Shown here in pieces: positions 1 through 8,609 of a stretch of 42,311 bases of DNA; position 1 is the stretch's first letter; the number at the start of each line of letters is the position of its first letter. This DNA is from Taibaiella sp. KBW10 (GTDB taxonomy: Bacteria; Bacteroidota; Bacteroidia; Chitinophagales; Chitinophagaceae), in the NCBI RefSeq assembly GCF_003852495.1, contig NZ_QAJI01000005.1:530709-573019 (forward strand), given 5' to 3'. The notes beneath the pieces were generated by a model, which had not been told where the DNA came from, did not search any database, and saw only the letters and a list, made by a program, of their open reading frames with translations. A program made the translations under genes and the position numbers.

Positions 1-323
1 TTGGTAACGGCCGCGTCCAAAGTGCTGCTTACTTCAAAAATAAGGTCGATAGTGCTATAGGGTGACGCTGTCTTGATATAGTAATATTGTACCCCACCTG
101 TACTGGTAACCTTAGGCAGGTTGGCCGTATTGAAAGAGACAGGGCCACCTGCATTTTGGCCAATCGTGTCGAAAGCTTTGACGATCACGCTGCTATCATG
201 CCATTGATTTACCGGGATCAGAATCTCTGCGAATCCGCCGTGAGCACGCTGAAAGCAGATGTTACTCTGCGCTGAAGCAATATGGCTAAGGACTAAAAAG
301 AGGAAAAATAAAATAGATTTCAT
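1..323 (-). CDS. Secreted protein, N-terminal part only (runs off the window)
   Basis: The minus strand is open from an ATG at 323 to the window edge, giving 107 residues without a stop. The protein begins with a clear signal peptide: two-residue charged start, a Leu/Phe-rich core and an A-S-A-Q cleavage region near residue 18. The mature part seen so far has one Cys and looks like a beta-rich extracellular domain. No family is recognisable from this fragment. It is divergent from the LytS-type sensor gene at 469 and shares its AT-rich upstream region, so it could be a target of that system; this is inference. The 3' part lies outside the window. Confidence 0.7.
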   Translation of the reverse strand, partial: MKSILFFLFLVLSHIASAQSNICFQRAHGGFAEILIPVNQWHDSSVIVKAFDTIGQNAGGPVSFNTANLPKVTSTGGVQYYYIKTASPYSTIDLIFEVSSTLDAAVT

Positions 324-380
324 AAAAAATAGTTTTTGGTTCGTACAAAAGTCTAAGGTTATTTCCTAATTAAATGAGTA

Positions 381-419
381 TTTTTAATGAAATGATATTT
401 TTTTTTAATGAAATGATAT
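381..419. repeat. 18-bp tandem direct repeat, 21-bp period, in a divergent promoter region
   Basis: The unit TTTTTAATGAAATGATAT occurs at 381-398 and again at 402-419. LytTR-type regulators bind pairs of about 9-bp direct repeats spaced by roughly two helical turns, and a LytTR regulator is encoded in the operon starting at 469. Autoregulation, or control of the divergent gene ending at 323, is therefore plausible. The AT-rich context makes chance similarity possible. Confidence 0.55.
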
Positions 420-468
420 CTTTATATAAAATATTAATATTTATTTCATTTTATATAGTTACAGATAC

Positions 469-2022
469 ATGAAGAACTATTTTAAGTCTTTTTTTTCTCT
501 TTTATTTGGGCTGTGTTCTGTTGTCCTTGTCTATCCGCAACTTCATTTGAAACCGCAACCTGTTTATATACAGTATAATTCTTTTAACAGTAGTCTCCCT
601 GCCGATATGGTCTATAAAATTATTCCGGATCCATATGGTTATGTCTGGCTGGCCACAGAAAAGGGCCTGGTGCGCTATAACGGCAAAGAGTTTACTTTGG
701 TCGCTACCGGCCGGTTTGAAGATGTAATATCTATTTATAAAACAAATGCAAATATCCTGTGGTTATTTGCCTATACTGGTCATACCAGAGGATTAAACCT
801 TAATAATCATCAAATTATCAATACAGACAGCTTGTATGGGCTGGATAAACTCAAGCTATCGGGCAAGCCCTTCCTTGTGGCAATGCAATGGGGAACAAAT
901 CTCTTATTGCGACGCCAGTCAATGAAAAATGGCGTCTGTATAGAGCTCGATAATCGCATAAGTTATTTTTCATCTGATCTTGCCACGCAAATAGCGACAC
1001 ATTATCATTTGCCTCAAAAGGTGAAATCGGAAATGGATACTATTTTAAAAAATAGTAATACCGGGATTTACGTAAATAATGATTACCTAATCATCGGCAA
1101 TAAAATTTTCGGCATCGCCGGGGGGAATGCGCATGCTAAATTGATATTTGACGGAAATGATTATCATATACATGAATACATCCAAGCTGCAGTGCGCCTG
1201 GGCACTGATTTATACCTGGCGGGGATTAAGCATTTAGGCCTGACCAAGATCAACGGCTTTTTTAGTGTACCCAAAAGCCAGCAGGTAATTGAGAATATCC
1301 TTCCGAACGAGCAGATCACCGATCTCCGCAAGGACTATTTGAATAACCTTTGGGTAAGTTCTTATTATAACGGTATTTTCTTTTTTCCTTTTTCGGAAGC
1401 AGGAACCTTGCATTATAATAAAGCGACCAGTGGGCTTTATAGTGATGAGGTCTCTATGTTGAAGCAATACGCGGGTCATGGTACTGTAATTGGCTATAAT
1501 GCATGTGCCGATTTTATTTCGGGCGGCAAACACAAGCGATTTTTATTGCCGGTTAGTGAGCATTTGCCAAGGCTGCTATCGGCCGAAAAAATGGCCCACA
1601 ACTGGATCCTGCTCACAAGGTTGGAGGCATTCCGGGCACATTTACCCGGTAGTACTCGCTTTATACCTGCGTCGGTTGAGCCTTTATTACCTGCAGAGCG
1701 GGGCATCGCAAGAGGTTATAAAAATGGTGCGTTGCTTCATGATATTTTCTATTATGCCGGTGGCAACGGGGTGCTTACTATTGATCGTTTAGCGAAGATG
1801 CACAGATATAATCCGGCCTATGCCTTAAGCGAAAATAAAAATACATGTATTCTCCCCTTATCCGAAGCGAAAATGTTTATCGGCACGGTAAGGGGTGGAT
1901 CTGTCAATGGCATAGCTTTGCCTTATCTATCCGATGATCAATTCTACAGTATACACACATTTGATAGTCTGATTGTGTTTTGTACAAACACAGGCGTGTA
2001 CACGATAAAGGAAAAAAGGTAA
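469..2022 (+). CDS. Two-component sensor, periplasmic beta-propeller half (split from its kinase)
   Basis: The 517-residue product starts with a signal peptide/hydrophobic segment (about residues 8-24) and continues with ligand-sensor (Reg_prop-type) propeller repeats. The typical W-L-A-T-E-K-G-L-V-R-Y-N blade signature is at about residues 62-73. The frame ends at TAA 2020-2022 in the middle of a propeller-like segment, just after a run of six A's at 2012-2017. The next gene starts inside this stop codon (TAATG) in the -1 frame and carries the rest of the sensor plus the kinase. Together the two parts have about 960 residues, the usual length of one-piece propeller-LytS sensors of Bacteroidota. 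One more A at 2012-2017 would fuse them. It may be a real frameshift mutation, a sequencing error, or a recoded gene. Confidence 0.8.
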   Translation: MKNYFKSFFSLLFGLCSVVLVYPQLHLKPQPVYIQYNSFNSSLPADMVYKIIPDPYGYVWLATEKGLVRYNGKEFTLVATGRFEDVISIYKTNANILWLFAYTGHTRGLNLNNHQIINTDSLYGLDKLKLSGKPFLVAMQWGTNLLLRRQSMKNGVCIELDNRISYFSSDLATQIATHYHLPQKVKSEMDTILKNSNTGIYVNNDYLIIGNKIFGIAGGNAHAKLIFDGNDYHIHEYIQAAVRLGTDLYLAGIKHLGLTKINGFFSVPKSQQVIENILPNEQITDLRKDYLNNLWVSSYYNGIFFFPFSEAGTLHYNKATSGLYSDEVSMLKQYAGHGTVIGYNACADFISGGKHKRFLLPVSEHLPRLLSAEKMAHNWILLTRLEAFRAHLPGSTRFIPASVEPLLPAERGIARGYKNGALLHDIFYYAGGNGVLTIDRLAKMHRYNPAYALSENKNTCILPLSEAKMFIGTVRGGSVNGIALPYLSDDQFYSIHTFDSLIVFCTNTGVYTIKEKR

Positions 2023-3356
2023 TGGATAAGTCATTCCTGAAAAGAATGGCGACGGGTGCAACTTACGACATCAAACAGGATGGCTTATATTTTTACCTGA
2101 GAAACAATCAGGAAGAAATTGTAATTATCGACAAGAAGAAATTAAAACCTGTTAAGGTGATTGCATGCAAAAAATATGTTATCCCATTTAGAGTGAACGA
2201 TTTTCAGGTTGATGAAAAATACATAACAGTGGCGGGCACTAAAGGAATATTTTGTTTACCAAAAACAAGTCTTTCCTCTATTCCTGATCGGTTGGCGCCG
2301 ATTGTCCATATTCTTTCCTCTCTGTATGGATTTTCTCCGGGGAATACTGTATTTGAATGTGCCTACGATAAACATTTTTCCGCTTCGTTTGAATTGGATA
2401 TAATGGATTATCGGGATGATACAAAAATGATTATGTACAGGGTAATAAAAGACGAAAAAGAAATGTACCGCCGCACCGGCGTCAGCGAAAATACGCAGAT
2501 GAACTTCCAGCCGGTTGGCCCCGGTAAGTACAGAATTGAATTTCATATTGATTTTGATGATCTGCAAAGGGCCAGGCAAGTTGTATCCTTTACCATAATC
2601 ATAAAGCCGCTTTGGTACCAGCAACTTTGGTTTATCCCGATGCTCATCCTTCTGGGTGCTAGCATCGTGTTTTATTGCGCCATTAAAATAACTAACGATC
2701 AGTCTGTCCAAAAGCGGAAGAAACTGCAACAGCAACTCTATATATACGATCTGGAAGCTAGAAGCCTACAGGGGCAATTGAAATCTCATTTCATTTTTAA
2801 TCTATTAATACCGCTACAGCGCTATTTTCTGAAAGGAAGTAAAATGGAAGGCTTGATTTATCTAGACAGCTTTTCGGCGCTTATGCGTGGTATTTTGACC
2901 GGTATGAGAGATCGGTATGCATCGCTCCAGGCTGAATTGGATTTTGTAAAACATTATCTCAATGTGCAGCAAAAAAGGTTTAGTAATAGTTTTTCCTACA
3001 GGATCAATGTTGCGGCCAACATTGTACCTTCTGAGCACATAATACCTACGCTGCTGATACAACCCCTGCTGGAAAATGCTATAGAACACGGAATAGATAA
3101 AGCGCATAATGATGGTATGATAACGATCAGCATTATGCAATGGGGACATACGCTGTGTCTCACTGTTACCGATAATGGAAAAGGACTGCCAGACAATTTT
3201 GAATTAGTCGATAACCATGCACTTAAAATTATTGAGGAGCGAATAACACTTTTGAAAAAGAAGACAAATACAGGCGGCTTTAGTATATCGAATAATATGC
3301 CTCCCTTGACGGGGGTGTCGGCTGTTTTACACTTACCCCTAAATATAGGTATATGA
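2022..3356 (+). CDS. LytS-type sensor histidine kinase half (Y_Y_Y domain, TM, kinase)
   Basis: The start chosen is ATG 2022, overlapping the stop of the preceding gene; the frame is open upstream to 1980 without a better start. The 444-residue product holds the last propeller part, a Y_Y_Y-like beta domain (about 104-195), one transmembrane helix (about 203-222), a short coiled segment, and a LytS/His_kinase domain. The phospho-acceptor motif is S-H-F-I-F-N with His256. The N-box is L-L-E-N-A-I-E-H-G at 349-357 and the G1 box T-D-N-G-K-G at 383-388. There is no signal peptide, so alone it probably could not export its 200-residue sensor part. This supports a one-piece ancestor. The 3' end overlaps the response regulator by 4 nt (ATGA), so the two are translationally coupled. 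Confidence 0.85.
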   Translation: MDKSFLKRMATGATYDIKQDGLYFYLRNNQEEIVIIDKKKLKPVKVIACKKYVIPFRVNDFQVDEKYITVAGTKGIFCLPKTSLSSIPDRLAPIVHILSSLYGFSPGNTVFECAYDKHFSASFELDIMDYRDDTKMIMYRVIKDEKEMYRRTGVSENTQMNFQPVGPGKYRIEFHIDFDDLQRARQVVSFTIIIKPLWYQQLWFIPMLILLGASIVFYCAIKITNDQSVQKRKKLQQQLYIYDLEARSLQGQLKSHFIFNLLIPLQRYFLKGSKMEGLIYLDSFSALMRGILTGMRDRYASLQAELDFVKHYLNVQQKRFSNSFSYRINVAANIVPSEHIIPTLLIQPLLENAIEHGIDKAHNDGMITISIMQWGHTLCLTVTDNGKGLPDNFELVDNHALKIIEERITLLKKKTNTGGFSISNNMPPLTGVSAVLHLPLNIGI

Positions 3357-4093
3357 ATATTATTGCGCTTATTGTAGATGACGAACAACCGTCGCGTGAA
3401 GCCATTCAGGAACTTTTACAGGAGTTTTGCCCGCAAGTTCGGATTGTCGGCGCAACAGGGAATATTGAAGAAGCAATGCTGATGATCGGCGAGGTCAAAC
3501 CTGATGTGCTTTTTCTTGATATAAACCTCGGAAAGCGCACTGGCTTCGATTTATTAAATATGCTTGGCCAACAAGCTTTTGATGTGGTCTTTATTACAGC
3601 CTATGAAGACTTTGCCTTGAAGGCTTTCGAATACGCTGCAGTGAACTATTTACTAAAACCTGTAAATTATGAGCAACTAATAGAAAGTATACGCCGGATA
3701 GAACGAAAAAAGAGTACAAATATTAATAGCATGTCCAAGTTGATCTCGGATGTCTTGCCGAACACCCGTCCATTGCCCGGGATAATTCCCTTATCAGACA
3801 TGCGCAGGACAGATTTCGTTCAAGTGGATACCATTGTGTATCTGGAGGCAAAAGGCGCTTATACAGTGTTATATTTAAATAATGGCGAGAAACATGTTAA
3901 ATCGAAGAACCTAAAATTATATGAAGCTTTTTTCAAGTACCATAGCCAGTTTGTCAGGGTTCACAAATCTTACATTGTCAATAAGAATTACATTAAGGCT
4001 TATAAAAAAGATACGGCTGAATTGGTTTGCGCTAATGGGATCCTTATTCCAACTACACTTGCGTACAAAATATTACTCGGGTTAATTATATAA
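3353..4093 (+). CDS. LytTR-family DNA-binding response regulator
   Basis: The 246-residue protein has an N-terminal receiver domain with the acidic pair Asp9/Asp10, phospho-acceptor Asp56 (F-L-D-I-N), a T-A motif at about 82-83 and Lys102 (L-L-K-P-V). Its C-terminal LytTR DNA-binding domain spans about residues 150-246, with the family's F-V-R-V-H-K-S-Y-I-V-N core. It overlaps the upstream kinase by 4 nt and is its cognate partner. It should act in the cytoplasm as a transcription factor on tandem direct repeats. A candidate site is the 21-bp-period repeat at 381-419, upstream of its own operon. Targets are otherwise unknown. Confidence 0.93.
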   Translation: MNIIALIVDDEQPSREAIQELLQEFCPQVRIVGATGNIEEAMLMIGEVKPDVLFLDINLGKRTGFDLLNMLGQQAFDVVFITAYEDFALKAFEYAAVNYLLKPVNYEQLIESIRRIERKKSTNINSMSKLISDVLPNTRPLPGIIPLSDMRRTDFVQVDTIVYLEAKGAYTVLYLNNGEKHVKSKNLKLYEAFFKYHSQFVRVHKSYIVNKNYIKAYKKDTAELVCANGILIPTTLAYKILLGLII

Positions 4094-4223
4094 CCAACGC
4101 ATAAAGCAACCCTTAATGCTTTGTTTGTTTACGAAAAGTCTGTGTAGCAATGGGTGGTAATTGGTTTTAATCGGTGCTTCATCTTTACAAATCGGGTATA
4201 AATAGCAAGGAATAAGCACCCAT

Positions 4224-4255
4224 AGAAATAGGAGCACATTTGAGCTCCTATTTCT
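4224..4255. terminator. Hairpin between the convergent LytTR gene and ftsZ
   Basis: Arms AGAAATAGGAGC (4224-4235) and GCTCCTATTTCT (4244-4255) form a perfect 12-bp stem with an 8-nt loop. A short T-rich stretch follows on the plus side. It sits between the stop of the response regulator and the stop of ftsZ, and probably terminates the plus-strand unit, perhaps both. Confidence 0.7.
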
Positions 4256-4276
4256 TTCATTTAAAATATTTGTTCC

Positions 4277-5944
4277 TTAGTCCGGTTTATTACCATCCAG
4301 GAAGGTATTGATTGTACTGATATTTCCTCTGCCTTCCTCATTCACATTGTATGAAGATAAAAACGGCTTAGACGATTCGTCAATGGTTTCTTCTGTATTG
4401 GTATTACGACGCATATAAGCAGGTACGTTCTCAATTTCATCTGCATTGTTGCCATGAAAATTAAAGCTCATTCTTCTCAGGCGTTCTGCACGTTCTTCCA
4501 GGATTCTTTTTTGTTCTTCAAAACGATTGCGTTCTTCGATCTCATCCGGTGTTAAGTAGCGTTCTCCTACTTTCACATTATTATCGGCTGCTGTATTAGA
4601 AGCTTGCTGTGGCGCTTGTGGTGCCGGAGCGGGCATAACAGGCATAGGTGCTGCTTCCAGCGTCACCACTTGCTGAGGAGCACTGGCGATAAAGTCTCTT
4701 GGCTCTTCTGCTGTTTTAGGCAATTCCAACTCAAACGTATGAGTTACAGGTGCCGCTGCCGCTGCGGGTGCCGGAGCAGGTTGTGGCTGTACCATTTCCT
4801 GAATCAGACGCGGAGCCATAGGATCTACAACCGGAGCAGGTGTAGCCGCTACCGGAGCTGGCTCCGGAGTGGCAGGTGCCAGAGGTGTTGTCTCCTGTTG
4901 TAAAGACACAATTACTTTTTCTGGTTCGGCTGCAGGTTGTTTTGCTTTGGCAATGGCCGCTAGGTTATCTTTAATTTCATTTTGTTGAAAACCGGTAGCA
5001 ATAATGGTTACCGCAATATTGTCGCCCAGGCTTGGGTCATGGCCCATACCTAAAATGATATCACAGTTATTGCCTGCCTGGTCTTGTACATAGCCCTGGA
5101 TGATGTCCAGTTCATCTAAAGTGTGTTCGTTTTCTCCCTGAGAAGAGGTTACGTTCAACAAAATCCATTTAGCACCGGAGATATCATCATCGTTCAATAA
5201 CGGAGAGTTTAACGCTTCGGTAACCGCAGTATAGGCGCGGCTTTCACCATTGGCGACAGCACTACCTAAGATCGCGACACCACCACTTTTCATCACCGTT
5301 TGCACATCATTAAAATCCAGGTTTACGCGGCCATCTACGGTAATCAGATCCGTGATACATTTTGCCGCAGTAGCTAAGATATTATCAGCTTTGGCAAAGG
5401 CCTGAGTAAACGGAAGGTTACCAAATTGCTGACGCAATTTATCATTCGAGATGATCAGGATCGTATCAACATGCTCTCTCATCGAAGCAATCCCGTTTTG
5501 CGCCTGGTTTAAACGCTTGCGGCCCTCATATGTAAAAGGTGTGGTTACGATACCAACCGTAAGAATACCTAAGTCTCTGCAGGTTTTGGCAATAACCGGA
5601 GCACCACCGGTACCCGTACCACCGCCCATACCGGCCGTGATAAAGGCCATACGGGTATTTACACTCAGTATTTTTGATATTTCGTCAATGGATTCTTCTC
5701 CTGCTTGTTTTCCTATCTCCGGATTGGCACCCGCACCCAAACCCTGGGTTAAGTGTGGTCCTAATTGGATTTTGTTAGGAATCGGACTTTGTGCTAAAGC
5801 TTGTGAATCGGTATTACAAACTATAAAATCTACGCCTTCTATTCCAAGATTATACATGGAGTTTACCGCATTTCCGCCACCGCCACCTACACCAATTACT
5901 TTGATGATGGATGATTGATTTTTTGGAATTTCAAAATGTATCAT
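4277..5944 (-). CDS. ftsZ: Cell division GTPase FtsZ
   Basis: FtsZ is the tubulin homologue that forms the cytokinetic ring at midcell. The GTP-binding signature G-G-G-T-G-T-G is at residues 107-113 and the T7 synergy loop N-L-D-F-N-D at 208-213. After the two-domain core (about 1-330) comes a long Pro/Ala/Gln-rich linker (about 340-450), then a charged helical stretch. A conserved-peptide-like V-P-A-Y-M-R-R is at 507-513. A further 42 residues follow that peptide, so the partner-binding motif is not at the extreme C-terminus. The 555-residue length is much larger than the 380-residue enterobacterial form, in keeping with Bacteroidota. It is the last gene of the dcw operon, 54 nt after ftsA. 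Confidence 0.98.
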   Translation of the reverse strand: MIHFEIPKNQSSIIKVIGVGGGGGNAVNSMYNLGIEGVDFIVCNTDSQALAQSPIPNKIQLGPHLTQGLGAGANPEIGKQAGEESIDEISKILSVNTRMAFITAGMGGGTGTGGAPVIAKTCRDLGILTVGIVTTPFTYEGRKRLNQAQNGIASMREHVDTILIISNDKLRQQFGNLPFTQAFAKADNILATAAKCITDLITVDGRVNLDFNDVQTVMKSGGVAILGSAVANGESRAYTAVTEALNSPLLNDDDISGAKWILLNVTSSQGENEHTLDELDIIQGYVQDQAGNNCDIILGMGHDPSLGDNIAVTIIATGFQQNEIKDNLAAIAKAKQPAAEPEKVIVSLQQETTPLAPATPEPAPVAATPAPVVDPMAPRLIQEMVQPQPAPAPAAAAAPVTHTFELELPKTAEEPRDFIASAPQQVVTLEAAPMPVMPAPAPQAPQQASNTAADNNVKVGERYLTPDEIEERNRFEEQKRILEERAERLRRMSFNFHGNNADEIENVPAYMRRNTNTEETIDESSKPFLSSYNVNEEGRGNISTINTFLDGNKPD

Positions 5945-5998
5945 AATAGATTTTTTTAATTATGGGTTAATTAAATAAAGTTCTGTGTTTATATATGT

Positions 5999-7468
5999 TT
6001 AATTTAATTGCTGATCTTCATTTTCGCTGAACAATTCTTTGATACTGTTTTTTAAGGTACCAAAGATAGAGGCCACCCTTTGCGATACTTTTACGCCCGG
6101 GTTTTCCTTTGTTGCTTTCGGCTCTTCAATAAAGTCATCTTCAAAAGCCATATCAGCCGCTTCAGGAGCTGCAGTCGTTGGGCTTACTTTTGGAGGAGCA
6201 ACAGATTCTGTATTGTTCAATGTTGGTCTTGCCGGTTCAGGCGTATTCACCTTAGCCACTTCATTTGGTTTGATCACATGCGTGGTCATATTATTTTTCT
6301 CCAGATCCAGATAGCCTTTCAGGATCAAACCGATACAGGTTGAGTACATCGGATTGTTCAGCACTTCATCATAGCCGCCCGATAAATGCTCCGTAGGGAA
6401 ACCAATACGGGTATTTAAGCCGGTCTTGAATTCCGTCAATTGTTTTAAATGCTTCAGGCTGCTGCCACCACCGGTCAGGATAATACCGCCATGCAGTTTC
6501 TTATCCAGGTCATGTTGTTTCAGGTGATACACTACATATTCCAGAATCTCTTCCATTCTTGCCTGAATAATGTTAGACAAGGTTTTGGTCGAAAGGTTTC
6601 TTGCCGGCAAGCCTTTAAGACCAGGAATGGCGATATACTGATTGCTGTTCGCTTCATCTGCAATGGCCGTACCGAATTGTACTTTCAGTTGTTCTGCCTG
6701 TGCTTTTAAAACACCCAGGCCATTCTTGATATCATTAGTAATATTAGTTCCTGCAAATGGAATAACAGCAGTATGTTGTAAAATGCCATCTACAAATACA
6801 GCCATATCCGTTGTGCCACCACCGATATCCACGATCGCTACACCCGCTTCCAGGTCATCATCGGCCAATACTGCAGAAGCAGAGGCCAAAGGTTGCAAGA
6901 CCAGGTCTCTGGTCGATAAACCCGCGCTGTCTACACAACGCTGTATATTTTTGATCGCCGTTTTATCACCGGTAATGATATGGAAATTGGCACCGAATTT
7001 AGTTCCATTCATACCCACTACAGAGCGCTCAGATACATTATTAATATTATCTACAGAGAACTCTGTGGGAATAATGTCGATAATCTCATCACCGGCAGGA
7101 ATATGCGTCTTGCGCTGATCACTCATCAGCATTTCGATCTCTTCCTTGGTAATGATCTGCTCCGAAGAGGTCCTTACCCTGTCGCCACGGGAAGGAATGC
7201 TCTTAATATGTTGCCCTGCAATGCCTACATATACATTGTGTATATCCAGGTTAGGATTGTTTTCATGCAGGTTGTCGATGGCTTTCTTAATCGATGTGAT
7301 ACACTGATCCAGATTCAGCACGACGCCATGGCTCACACCATTAGACTCGGCTCTTCCAAACCCGATGATTTCGATTTTCCCAAATTCGTTTTTTCTTCCG
7401 GCGATGGCTACAACCTTGGTGGTACCAATGTCCAGGCCTACAATTATGGGGTTGTCATTCTTATTCAT
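5999..7468 (-). CDS. ftsA: Cell division protein FtsA
   Basis: FtsA is an actin-like ATPase that tethers FtsZ filaments to the membrane and recruits later divisome proteins. The phosphate-1 motif D-I-G-T-T-K lies at residues 13-18, and the phosphate-2 motif D-I-G-G-G-T-T-D near residue 217. An adenosine motif (G-G-I-I-L-T-G-G-G) sits in the C-terminal half. After the fold, a Pro/Glu-rich linker of about 70 residues leads to a C-terminal amphipathic segment (R-V-A-S-I-F-G-T-L-K-N-S-I-K-E-L-F), the expected membrane-targeting helix. At 489 residues it is longer than the roughly 420 of E. coli FtsA because of this linker. It lies between ftsQ (30 nt gap) and ftsZ. Confidence 0.97.
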   Translation of the reverse strand: MNKNDNPIIVGLDIGTTKVVAIAGRKNEFGKIEIIGFGRAESNGVSHGVVLNLDQCITSIKKAIDNLHENNPNLDIHNVYVGIAGQHIKSIPSRGDRVRTSSEQIITKEEIEMLMSDQRKTHIPAGDEIIDIIPTEFSVDNINNVSERSVVGMNGTKFGANFHIITGDKTAIKNIQRCVDSAGLSTRDLVLQPLASASAVLADDDLEAGVAIVDIGGGTTDMAVFVDGILQHTAVIPFAGTNITNDIKNGLGVLKAQAEQLKVQFGTAIADEANSNQYIAIPGLKGLPARNLSTKTLSNIIQARMEEILEYVVYHLKQHDLDKKLHGGIILTGGGSSLKHLKQLTEFKTGLNTRIGFPTEHLSGGYDEVLNNPMYSTCIGLILKGYLDLEKNNMTTHVIKPNEVAKVNTPEPARPTLNNTESVAPPKVSPTTAAPEAADMAFEDDFIEEPKATKENPGVKVSQRVASIFGTLKNSIKELFSENEDQQLN

Positions 7469-7498
7469 ATCACAAAGATTTTAAAAATTATGCTATAC

Positions 7499-8584
7499 TT
7501 ATTTTTTAGTTGTTGTTTTATTTTTCCCGTTCGTGTACTGGTATTTCGGTTGCGCATCTGCAGCCTTTTTTACCGGCTTCGGGTCTTCTTTTTTTGTGCT
7601 TGCTTTTGGCTTAGGCTCAGGTTTTTTTACCGTTACCGGTGCTTCTGGCTTCTTCTTGTTTACTTCTTTTGGTGCTGCTGTTTTTGCAGTAACTACAGCA
7701 GGCTTAGCGGCTGCCGGGGTTTCATTGTCCTCTTGAACTGCTATAGTCGCAGCGGCCTGTTTTTGCAACACCACGATGTTGGTATCTTTAGGTGGTGTCC
7801 ATCCGATAGAGGGGCTCGCTACTACCTGGTCTTTAAAACGTACATCCAAAGTCTGGTACTTATTCCATCCGATCTTATTGGAAACCTCCCGGTAAAAGGA
7901 ATATAAATTATTCAGCTTACTATGCGCATTGGTTGTGTCTCCGAACAGAATTTTTTGTTTTCCGATGGTCGTATAAAAATTAAACCGTCCGTCATTCGAC
8001 ACTTCCACCTGCGTAACCTGATCATTCCAAAAGGTATCAGCCTTCAGGATGTAACTCAGGTACACCATTTTTCTTTTCAAATCATTATAAAGACTATCAT
8101 TAACCGGTTTGATCACATTGGTAAACACTGCTACCGGGTAGGCATAGCGCTCACTTAAAGGCATTTCAAAACCTGCCGTGTCCATATAAAAACTCTGCCC
8201 TTGTGCGGTGAATACGCGCGCTACGGGTAAGCGTTGGGTCACCTCAATGTTTAGTTTATTATTATTGTCTACATATACTTCGGCTTTTTTTACCCATGGG
8301 TTTGTCTCCGCAAGTTTTTCAATATTGTTGAGATCCAGTGTCGCAATACTTTTATTCAGGATATCAATATGATTATTGGTCACAAATAACTGCTCCACAT
8401 CTTTAGCCAATAAGAAATTCTCTTCTTCACCCTGGTTCTTCAAGGTGACTTTGACACCCAGGATTTTGCCTTCGGATTGCTTTTTCGTAGCAGCAAATAA
8501 TATGAACGAAAAAGCCCCTAACAATAGCGTCGCTGCTATGAATCGTTTGACTTTTCTGTATGATATTTTTTTACCTGCTGACAT
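7499..8584 (-). CDS. ftsQ: Cell division protein FtsQ/DivIB with Lys/Pro-rich tail
   Basis: The protein has a short basic cytoplasmic N-terminus, one transmembrane helix (about residues 13-32), a POTRA-like region (about 40-120) and a beta domain to about residue 255. This is the FtsQ/DivIB layout, a bitopic linker of the FtsQLB subcomplex. Position between murC and ftsA matches dcw order. The unusual part is residues 276-361: a low-complexity Ala/Pro/Lys tail with about 20 lysines in the last 68 residues. By topology it would sit in the periplasm. Identity rests on architecture and position more than on sequence identity, since FtsQ is poorly conserved. Confidence 0.88.
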   Translation of the reverse strand: MSAGKKISYRKVKRFIAATLLLGAFSFILFAATKKQSEGKILGVKVTLKNQGEEENFLLAKDVEQLFVTNNHIDILNKSIATLDLNNIEKLAETNPWVKKAEVYVDNNNKLNIEVTQRLPVARVFTAQGQSFYMDTAGFEMPLSERYAYPVAVFTNVIKPVNDSLYNDLKRKMVYLSYILKADTFWNDQVTQVEVSNDGRFNFYTTIGKQKILFGDTTNAHSKLNNLYSFYREVSNKIGWNKYQTLDVRFKDQVVASPSIGWTPPKDTNIVVLQKQAAATIAVQEDNETPAAAKPAVVTAKTAAPKEVNKKKPEAPVTVKKPEPKPKASTKKEDPKPVKKAADAQPKYQYTNGKNKTTTKK

Positions 8585-8609
8585 TATATTGAATTCAAAT
8601 ACGGTTCTA

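Noticed and set aside
2012-2018. Classical -1 slippery heptamer at the sensor break
   Set aside because: In the upstream frame the codons are GAA AAA AGG, so the run reads A-AAA-AGG and the A-site tRNA would not re-pair well; I keep recoding only as one option, not as a feature.
2256-2735. Minus-strand open frame of 159 codons opposite the kinase gene
   Set aside because: The plus strand carries clear sensor-kinase domains; the antisense product has no recognisable features.
5451-5918. Plus-strand open frame of 155 codons opposite ftsZ
   Set aside because: Antisense shadow of the conserved FtsZ GTPase domain; its sequence is the mirror of the Gly-rich motifs.
6980-7906. Long plus-strand open frame (308 codons) opposite ftsA and ftsQ
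   Set aside because: It is antisense to two well-supported genes, its product is a Cys/Phe/Arg-rich shadow, and it spans the gap between them without any start context.
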